From an uncultured Clostridia bacterium (lineage in GTDB: Bacteria > Bacillota_A > Clostridia > TANB77 > CAG-508), in the NCBI GenBank assembly GCA_948852375.1, contig CAQOYX010000079.1:1-7107 (forward strand): a stretch of 7,107 nt of DNA. Reading direction: 5' to 3'. A program made the position numbers and the translations under genes. Shown here in pieces: positions 1 to 4,716 of this stretch. The stretch's first letter is position 1; every line of letters begins with the position of its first letter. The notes below the pieces were generated by a model that did not search any database, was not told where the DNA came from, and was given only the letters and a program-made list of their open reading frames with translations.

Positions 1-1
1 A

Positions 2-103
2 ATAAATATGTGGATTAGCTTAGATGATGGAACTTTTATAAATGTAACAGATTATAATGCAGATGACATTATAAAATATCTATATGAACGTTTTCCTTAT
101 TAA
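2..103 (+). CDS. 3' end of an unidentified rightward gene (partial)
   Basis: An open frame runs from the left edge to a TAA at 101-103. It encodes about 33 residues containing WISLDDGTF and ending in YLYERFPY. The upstream part lies outside the window, so the start and length are unknown; an ATG at 8-10 would give only 31 residues and has no visible ribosome binding site. The composition (acidic residues, a final aromatic-rich helix) looks protein-like, but I do not recognise the family. It converges on dtd, whose stop is about 70 bases away. The 70-base AT-rich gap has no strong hairpin terminator. Confidence is moderate because the visible part is so short. Confidence 0.45.
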   Translation: MNMWISLDDGTFINVTDYNADDIIKYLYERFPY

Positions 104-173
104 ATATATAATAATATATCCCCCACCCAAAATATTCATATATCAACAACAAACTTCTAAAAAAGAACCTTTA

Positions 174-611
174 TTACATTTCTAATGTAATTGTTACAGG
201 TCCATCATTTGTTAATGTTACTTTCATATCTGCACCAAATATTCCATGTTCTGTTCTAATACCTTCTTTTTTTGCTTCTTGTATAAAATATTCGTATAAT
301 TTATTTGCATGTTCTGGTCTTCCAGCATTTGTAAAACTTGGTCTGTTTCCTCTAGTACAATCTGCATATAAAGTAAATTGTGATATAACTAATAACTGTC
401 CTGATACATCTTTAATAGATAAATTCATTTTATCATTATTGTCACTAAATATTCGCAAATTAATGATCTTTTGAAGCATTTTTCTTACCGTTTCTTCTGT
501 ATCTTCATTAGACACTCCAAGTAAAACTACAAAACCTTTTTGTATTTCTCCAACTTTTTTATTATTTACTACTACATTTGCACTACTTACTCTTTGTATA
601 ACTGTTTTCAT
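174..611 (-). CDS. dtd: D-aminoacyl-tRNA deacylase (DTD)
   Basis: This cytosolic proofreading enzyme hydrolyses D-amino acids (and glycine mischarged on tRNA-Ala) from tRNA, recycling tRNA and keeping D-residues out of proteins. The 145-residue product is the usual full length. Both signature motifs are visible: SQFTL at residues 77-81, with the family's active-site region, and NDGPVT at 135-140, matching NxGPxT, which supplies the chiral-proofreading loop of the neighbouring subunit in the homodimer. GNRPSF at 88-93 is also typical. The ATG at 609-611 is preceded by an AAGGA-like site. The gene is last in the leftward cluster, about 120 bases after the zinc-ribbon gene, with a hairpin-bearing repeat between them. 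The frame is intact. Its only CGG trinucleotide (488-490) is out of frame, split as ACG GTA. Confidence 0.96.
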   Translation of the reverse strand: MKTVIQRVSSANVVVNNKKVGEIQKGFVVLLGVSNEDTEETVRKMLQKIINLRIFSDNNDKMNLSIKDVSGQLLVISQFTLYADCTRGNRPSFTNAGRPEHANKLYEYFIQEAKKEGIRTEHGIFGADMKVTLTNDGPVTITLEM

Positions 612-640
612 ATTTTTTCATTCCTTTTTCTATTTTCGCT

Positions 641-729
641 TTAAGAACCCTCAGTCGCCTATCAGCAACAGCCCCCTTAAATAAAGGGAGCTTTACTCTA
701 TTGTTAAAATTTTACTATTTTACATATAT
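641..729 (-). repeat. Intergenic hairpin repeat, copy A
   Basis: This fills the gap between the zinc-ribbon gene and dtd. The core at 671-691 folds as an imperfect hairpin (GC, mismatch, then CCCTT/AAGGG around a 5-base loop). An adjoining inverted pair at 652-658 and 665-671 (CAGTCGC/GCAACAG, 6-base loop) pairs better as minus-strand RNA because one mismatch becomes G-U. The outer part (688-729) closely resembles copy B at 6480-6525, sharing TTTACTCTA, TTTT-CTA and TTTACATA blocks. The core shares CCCTTAAATAAAG exactly with copy C near 2922-2934. It looks like a small non-autonomous mobile or REP-like element. A weak terminator or RNA-processing role is possible but unproven. Confidence 0.65.
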
Positions 730-733
730 CTTA

Positions 734-1195
734 TTAAATGTTTTTCTCTTTTTGTTGCATTTCACCCTCTTGTTCTTCTTCTATTTGCTCATCTTGCTTT
801 TCATATATTGTTTCGTCTATTTCCTCTTTTTGTTCAAATCCACAATTTGGGCAATAATTACAACTTATTTCAATTTCGTCAAAACAATTTGGACATTGCT
901 TTTTATCTTTTAAACATAAGAGTTCTTTTCTTTCATCTTCTATTACATCACATATAGCATCTATTCTAATACAATATTCCTCTAGTATAGATTCTAAATC
1001 TATGTCAATATCTTTATCATTTACATGATGCATATATACTTTCTTTCCAATTTCTTCATATATTTCTTCTATTTTAGATTTATTTTCGTTTATAGACATT
1101 TTTAGTTTTGCTTCTTTTGCTAATTTTGATGTTTTTTCAGTTGTGTATTTATAAGTTTGGCTTGCCTTTTTTCCTAATTTATCAAAAAATTCCAT
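734..1195 (-). CDS. Small zinc-ribbon protein of unknown function
   Basis: The 153-residue product has a basic, helical N-terminal half (starting MEFFDKLGKKA, rich in K, T and S, about residues 1-60), an acidic helical middle, a four-cysteine zinc ribbon (CPNC at 101-104 and CPNC at 115-118, with an additional C-x2-C overlap at 112-115), and a low-complexity acidic Glu/Gln tail from about 122. This layout recurs in Clostridia proteins annotated only as zinc-ribbon domain-containing; the function is unknown. I chose the ATG at 1193-1195 because GGAGGT at 1203-1208 lies 7 bases upstream. The longer frame back to 1240 would place that site inside the coding region. No signal peptide or membrane segment is visible. 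It follows gpsA by 56 bases, probably on the same transcript. Two tandem TAA codons end it. Confidence 0.82.
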   Translation of the reverse strand: MEFFDKLGKKASQTYKYTTEKTSKLAKEAKLKMSINENKSKIEEIYEEIGKKVYMHHVNDKDIDIDLESILEEYCIRIDAICDVIEDERKELLCLKDKKQCPNCFDEIEISCNYCPNCGFEQKEEIDETIYEKQDEQIEEEQEGEMQQKEKNI

Positions 1196-1202
1196 TCTGC
1201 CT

Positions 1203-1208
1203 ACCTCC
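1203..1208 (-). promoter_or_regulatory. Ribosome binding site fixing the zinc-ribbon gene start
   Basis: The minus strand reads GGAGGT 7 bases before the ATG at 1193-1195. It sits between that ATG and an upstream in-frame ATG (1211-1213), so it favours the shorter 153-residue protein. Confidence 0.75.
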
Positions 1209-1251
1209 AACATCTTTTTATTTTTCTTTAGTATTAACAATTTTTTAAAAT

Positions 1252-2235
1252 TTATTCACATTTTTTATCACGTGTCATAAGCATTGCTACTGCTTTTTTT
1301 GGTTCTAGTCCATTATATAACACATCATAAACTGCATGAACAATTGGCATATCTACATCATAAATTTTTGAAAGTTCATATGCAACTTCTATATTATCTA
1401 TACTTTCAATTGTCATTCCTACTTCATTTCTTGTCTCTTCTATGGTTTTTCCTGCTCCAATTAGTCTTCCTGCTTTTCTATTTCTACTATGTTCACTTAA
1501 ACAAGTAACAATTAAATCTCCAAGTCCTGTTAAACCGTAAAATGTATCTTGTTTTCCTCCCATTTTAACACCTAAACGACTTATTTCAGTTAATCCTCTT
1601 GTAATAAGTGCTGCATATGAATTATCTCCTAAGCCAAGTTCTGTTGCAATTCCTGCACAAAATGCAATGATATTCTTTAACGCCCCTCCTAGTTCTACTC
1701 CTTTTATATCAAACGATGTATATATTCTCATTTTTTCATTCATAAAAATAGAACGTATTTCTTCTTGTAATTTTTCTTCTTTTGCTGCAACTACTATTAG
1801 GGTTGGTATTCCACGAGAAACTTCTTCTGCATGGCTTGGTCCAGATAATACAGCATATTGTATATTTGGCAATTCTTCTTCTATAATTTTATCTAATGAA
1901 TATAGTGTATTTTTTTCAAATCCTTTTGCACACATTACAATTGGTTGTTTTTTCACATATTGTTTGTATTGTTTTAAGATACTACGAACAAATTTAGAAG
2001 GTGTTACATGTAAAATAATATCTGTATCTTCTATTGTTTTTTCATAGTCTGTGTAACAAGTAATATTCTCAGGTAATGTAACTTCTGGCAAAAACTTACA
2101 CTTTTTTTCTTTGTTTATTAAATCTGCTTCTTCTTCAGCAAATGACCATATTTTTACCATATGTCCCATACTTGCTAAATGAATGGAAAGTGCTACTCCC
2201 CAACTACCACTTCCTATAACTGCTATTTTTTTCAA
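1252..2235 (-). CDS. gpsA: NAD(P)-dependent glycerol-3-phosphate dehydrogenase
   Basis: This cytosolic enzyme reduces dihydroxyacetone phosphate to sn-glycerol-3-phosphate, the backbone for phospholipids. The 327-residue product is of normal length. The N-terminal Rossmann fold has the dinucleotide motif GSGSWG at residues 8-13. Further signatures are CAKGFE at 102-107, SGPSHAEEV at 131-139, GALKN at 184-188 with the catalytic lysine at 187, the long GLGDNSYAALITRG helix, GLTGLGDL at 234-241, and SRNR at 250-253 for phosphate binding. Translation starts with TTG (2233-2235), supported by AAGGAGG 7 bases upstream. It lies 20 bases after the plsY stop, so the enzyme supplying glycerol-3-phosphate is co-transcribed with the one acylating it. 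The frame is intact and has no in-frame CGG; the CGG at 1535-1537 is split as TAC GGT. Confidence 0.97.
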   Translation of the reverse strand: MKKIAVIGSGSWGVALSIHLASMGHMVKIWSFAEEEADLINKEKKCKFLPEVTLPENITCYTDYEKTIEDTDIILHVTPSKFVRSILKQYKQYVKKQPIVMCAKGFEKNTLYSLDKIIEEELPNIQYAVLSGPSHAEEVSRGIPTLIVVAAKEEKLQEEIRSIFMNEKMRIYTSFDIKGVELGGALKNIIAFCAGIATELGLGDNSYAALITRGLTEISRLGVKMGGKQDTFYGLTGLGDLIVTCLSEHSRNRKAGRLIGAGKTIEETRNEVGMTIESIDNIEVAYELSKIYDVDMPIVHAVYDVLYNGLEPKKAVAMLMTRDKKCE

Positions 2236-2242
2236 TTTTTTT

Positions 2243-2249
2243 CCTCCTT
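2243..2249 (-). promoter_or_regulatory. Strong ribosome binding site for the TTG start of gpsA
   Basis: AAGGAGG on the minus strand lies 7 bases before TTG (2233-2235). This near-perfect site decides the unusual start codon: TTG opens MKKIAVIGSG, the normal beginning of GpsA, and no ATG is available at this position. Confidence 0.85.
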
Positions 2250-2255
2250 GGTTTT

Positions 2256-2886
2256 TTATTTCTTAAATGATAATTTGTTTTCTGTTCCATCTAAAATTCT
2301 GCTTATATTACTTCTATGATTAAATGCTACAATTAATGCCATAATTATGCTAAAAACAAAATAATTTCCAGAAACAATGAAGTATTCTTGTCCTATAAAC
2401 AATGTAAGAACTGGAAATAGTATTGCTGCAAGTACAGAACCGGCATGATACCATTCTTGTTAATACCATAATAACTAATGCAAATACTAGACAAATAAGT
2501 CCTATTTGCCAGTTAATTAGCAATAATACTCCAAGTGATGTTGCAACTCCCTTTCCTCCTTTAAATCCAAAAAATGCTGGGAATGTATGTCCTATAACAA
2601 CTGCTATAGCTGATATTTGAACAAGTAATGCTTTATCTATTTCTTTTACAATATTTCCTAATAATACTGCAACTAAAATTGCTACAATTCCTTTTAATAT
2701 ATCACATATTAATGTTAATACTGCTGCTTTTTTTCCTACTGTTCTTAAAACATTTGTAGACCCTGCATTTCCGCTTCCTTTTTCTCTTACATCAAATCCT
2801 GCCATTTTTTTACTAAAAATAACTGAAAAACTAATACTACCTATTGCATATGCAATAATTGCCATAAGAATATAATATACTAACAT
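2256..2886 (-). CDS. plsY: Acyl-phosphate:glycerol-3-phosphate acyltransferase, read through a +1 shift at CGG
   Basis: This polytopic membrane enzyme transfers an acyl group from acyl-phosphate to glycerol-3-phosphate, the first committed step of phospholipid synthesis. The first frame (ATG 2884-2886) gives 148 residues: an N-terminal membrane helix, the GSGNAGSTN motif at 37-45, and GHTFPAFFGFKGGKG at 99-113. At a zero-frame CGG (2440-2442) the frame must move +1, giving codon GGT (Gly149). The second frame then continues with the last helices and the family's closing motif NISRILDGTENK (193-204) to TAA at 2256-2258. The joined product is 209 residues, a normal PlsY length. Without the shift the tail becomes an unrelated Cys-rich stretch ending at 2350. 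All motifs are preserved on both sides, which argues against a decayed gene. AGGGGG 8 bases upstream is the ribosome binding site. Confidence 0.9.
2440..2442 (-). other. In-frame CGG at a +1 frameshift site in plsY
   Basis: The zero frame reads TCA TGC CGG TTC. Family-like sequence resumes only if the C of CGG (position 2442) is skipped: TCA TGC GGT TCT, giving V-S-C-G-S-V-L. The glycine falls at the Ser-x-Gly-Ser turn typical of PlsY. There is no zero-frame stop nearby; the wrong frame runs about 30 codons further. It has the same form as the three sites in der. Confidence 0.85.
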
Positions 2887-2900
2887 AATTTTTTCCCCCT

Positions 2901-2952
2901 TATTATAATACCCAGTCAGCTCCCTTAAATAAAGTAGCCTTTTTAGGGTTTA
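2901..2952 (-). repeat. Intergenic hairpin repeat, copy C (shortened)
   Basis: This lies between the DUF1653 gene and plsY. It shares CCCTTAAATAAAG and the CAGTC block with copy A but lacks the second hairpin and the outer TTTACTCTA arm, so it looks like a deleted relative. GCT at 2919-2921 and AGC at 2936-2938 can close an imperfect stem around the A-rich loop. On the minus strand its edge reads TATTATAATAAGGGGG, running directly into the plsY ribosome binding site. Confidence 0.55.
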
Positions 2953-2980
2953 TTCGTTGTAGATACTTAATACCTACTTT

Positions 2981-3226
2981 TTATTTATTCTTGCTTTCAA
3001 TGTTTTGTAATTCAAATCTATATCTTTGTTCTACTTGTGGATATTTTTCATAATCTACCTCTGATAAGAACATGTCATATGGTCTTATGTATAATTCATT
3101 ATTTCCATATAGTTCCCTATATACTACATATTTTTCTTTTGTTTCTGAATGTATTGCTATGTCTTCTATTATGTAATAGTCTCCTTTAAAATGTTTATAA
3201 ATTCCTTTTATTTTTATTTCGTTCAT
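2981..3226 (-). CDS. DUF1653 family small protein
   Basis: The 81-residue protein has the compact pattern of DUF1653: GIYKHFKGDYY near residues 8-18, then SETKEKYVVYREL and the closing RPYDMFLSEVD (48-58). The domain is widespread in bacteria as a stand-alone small cytosolic protein; its biochemical role is not established. It has no membrane segment and no cysteines. The ATG (3224-3226) has GGGAGGAA close upstream. The gene sits between der and plsY, which are often adjacent in Clostridia, so it may be a lineage-specific insertion. It appears to have its own extended -10 promoter (3250-3258). Confidence 0.85.
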   Translation of the reverse strand: MNEIKIKGIYKHFKGDYYIIEDIAIHSETKEKYVVYRELYGNNELYIRPYDMFLSEVDYEKYPQVEQRYRFELQNIESKNK

Positions 3227-3249
3227 TTAAGTTCCTCCCAATTTATTCC

Positions 3250-3258
3250 ATTATATCA
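3250..3258 (-). promoter_or_regulatory. Extended -10 promoter for the DUF1653 gene
   Basis: The minus strand reads TGATATAAT, a perfect TGnTATAAT extended -10, about 24 bases before the start codon. No good -35 is visible at the right distance, which extended -10 promoters can tolerate. It lies just past the der stop at 3295, so DUF1653, plsY and gpsA could be transcribed separately from der. Confidence 0.6.
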
Positions 3259-3294
3259 AATTTGTATGAGCAAACCTTGTGTTGAGCTTTTTAT

Positions 3295-4626
3295 TTATTC
3301 ATCCTTTTCACCTTTTTGTCTTGCTATCATTCTAATTGGTGTTCCGAATTAGCCCAAATTCCTTTCTTAAGCAATTTACCAAGTATCTTTCATATGAAAA
3401 ATGGAATAACTCTTTATCATTTACAAATACTATAAATGTCGGTGGTTTTGTAGTACCTTGCGTCATGTAATAAATTTTCAAACGTTTTCCTTTATCTGTT
3501 GGGGGTTGAACTACTGCAATTGCTTCATTTAGTACTTGATTTAACATACTTGTCGTTACTCTTAAGGCATTTTGACTTGCTACTTGGTTTATTATTTCAT
3601 ATAATTTATTCACTCTTTGTCCTGTTTTGGCTGAAATGAATATAATTGGTGCATATGTTAAATATGACAATTTATTATATACATCTTTTTTGAATTGTTC
3701 TATTGTATATGTATCTTTTTCTACAGTATCCCATTTATTAATAACTAATATAATACCCTTTCCAGCTTCATGTGCTTCTCCTGCAATTTTTGCATCTTGG
3801 TCTGTTACACCGTTCGTTTACATCTATCATCATTAAACATACATCTGCTCTTTGTACTGCAAGGAGAGTTCTCATTATACTAAACTTTTCAATAGATTCA
3901 TTTACTTTACTTTTTCTTCTAATTCCTGCTGTATCTATAAATACATATTTACCAAATTCATTTTCAAAATAAGAATCTATTGCATCTCTTGTCGTTCCTG
4001 CTATATCACTTACAATTACTCTTTCTTCTCCTAAAATTTTATTTATTAAAGAAGATTTACCTACATTTGGTTTACCTATTAAGGCTACTTTAATTCTTTC
4101 ATCATCTTCACTTTGTTCATTATTTTTGGGAAATTTATCGAAAACTGCATCTAAAATGTCGCCTATTCCTATTGCGTTTGTGCTAGATAGTGGATATGGT
4201 TCACCTAAGCCTAAATTATAAAATTCATAAATATCATCTGAAGTTTTTCCATAATTATCAGCTTTATTACATACTAAAACTACTGGTTTTCCACTTTTTT
4301 TTAGCATTAAAGCAATGTCTTTATCAACTTCAGTTACACCTTGCTTTATATTGGTTAAAAATATAATAACATCTGCTAAATTTATGGCAATACTAGCTTG
4401 ATTTGCAATTTCAGAAGTAATTAAATCTTCTGTTTCGGTCTCAATTCCGCCCTGTATCAATAACCGTAAAGTTTCTTCCACGCCAATTGCAATCAGCATA
4501 AACTCTATCACGTGTAACTCCTGGCTTGTCCTCCACAATAGACAAACGCTCTCCTATTATATAATTAAAAAATGTTGATTTTCCAACATTAGGTCTTCCA
4601 ACAATAGCCACAGTCTGCTTAGACAT
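3295..4626 (-). CDS. der: Ribosome-assembly GTPase Der (EngA), read through three +1 shifts at CGG
   Basis: Der is an essential GTPase with two G domains and a C-terminal KH-like domain that acts in maturation of the 50S subunit. Starting at ATG 4624-4626, the coding sequence passes through three frames. The joined product is 442 residues, normal for Der. G domain 1 has GRPNVGKST (10-18), PGVTRD (35-40), DTGG (57-60) and NKAD (120-123). G domain 2 has GKPNVGKSS (184-192), AGTTRD (209-214), DTAG (231-234), NKWD (296-299) and SAKTG (331-335). The KH-like end carries GTPIRMIAR (427-435). The frame moves +1 at zero-frame CGG codons 4447-4449, 3810-3812 and 3344-3346, restoring Gly60, Gly272 and Gly427. 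TAA is at 3295-3297. There are no internal stops or lost motifs apart from the shifts. It has GAGAGG upstream and a near-consensus promoter. Confidence 0.92.
3344..3346 (-). other. In-frame CGG at +1 frameshift site 3 of der
   Basis: The zero frame reads CTA ATT CGG AAC ACC AAT TAG, stopping at 3332. Skipping the C at 3346 gives ATT GGA ACA CCA ATT AGA, i.e. I-G-T-P-I-R, the conserved end of the Der KH-like domain, and the frame continues to TAA at 3295-3297. Without the shift the protein would lose its last 15 or so residues. Confidence 0.88.
3810..3812 (-). other. In-frame CGG at +1 frameshift site 2 of der
   Basis: The zero frame reads AAC GAA CGG TGT AAC and then ends at TGA (3768-3770). 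Skipping the C at 3812 gives AAC GAA GGT GTA ACA GAC CAA GAT, i.e. N-E-G-V-T-D-Q-D, the conserved EGVTxQD segment of G domain 2. The shifted frame then carries NKWD and SAKTG. Confidence 0.9.
4447..4449 (-). other. In-frame CGG at +1 frameshift site 1 of der
   Basis: The zero frame reads GAT ACA GGG CGG AAT TGA, stopping two codons after CGG. Skipping the C at 4449 gives GAT ACA GGG GGA ATT GAG, i.e. D-T-G-G-I-E, the G3 motif of G domain 1. The wrong frame would yield only a 61-residue fragment, so efficient shifting is needed for any functional Der. Confidence 0.92.
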
Positions 4627-4653
4627 TTTTTCGCCTCTCTTTCTTCAATTGTT

Positions 4654-4682
4654 ATTCTATACTATTTATAAGTTATAGTCAA
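4654..4682 (-). promoter_or_regulatory. Sigma-A type promoter of der
   Basis: The minus strand reads TTGACT (4677-4682), a 17-base spacer, then TAGAAT (4654-4659); each hexamer is 5/6 of consensus. Transcription would begin about 20 bases before the der start, leaving a short leader with GAGAGG at 4634-4639. This is the best promoter in the window. Confidence 0.82.
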
Positions 4683-4716
4683 TACTACTTTTCTAACTTA
4701 CAGTTAAAATCAAAAT

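Noticed and set aside
104..173. Rho-independent terminator between the convergent genes
   Set aside because: Only a 4-base stem (AAAG/CTTT) near a T-run can be drawn; too weak to call.
701..913. Plus-strand hydrophobic open frame opposite the zinc-ribbon gene, and similar plus-strand frames opposite gpsA, der and others
   Set aside because: They are antisense shadows of AT-rich, Glu/Lys-rich coding DNA, rich in Phe and Leu, without ribosome binding sites or recognisable domains.
1196..1240. Longer start for the zinc-ribbon gene
   Set aside because: The good ribosome binding site (1203-1208) lies within this extension, and the shorter start gives the family-typical beginning MEFFDKLGKKA.
2440..2442. 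CGG read simply as a reassigned amino acid (such as Gln or Trp, known in some bacteria)
   Set aside because: A simple reassignment would keep the frame. Here the downstream protein is recovered only after a one-base shift at all four sites.
2904..2910. TATAAT just upstream of plsY as a promoter
   Set aside because: Transcription would start inside or next to the ribosome binding site, and there is no -35; more likely chance within the repeat edge.
3259..3294. Terminator after der
   Set aside because: No stable hairpin could be drawn between the der stop and the DUF1653 promoter; only 3-base complements were seen.
2440..4449. The four frame breaks as random sequencing or assembly errors
   Set aside because: Not excluded without reads, but disfavoured. 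All four are an extra C directly before an in-frame GGN codon, and three of the four are not in homopolymers. A context error at GG would also hit GG in other codon phases and so create breaks at TCGG-type positions, which are not seen. Six out-of-frame CGG sites are unaffected.
3332..4626. der as a pseudogene, or as three separate small genes
   Set aside because: Every motif is preserved across the frames, the joined length is normal, and each break is the same +1 event at CGG. The internal fragments have no ribosome binding sites of their own and begin or end mid-domain.
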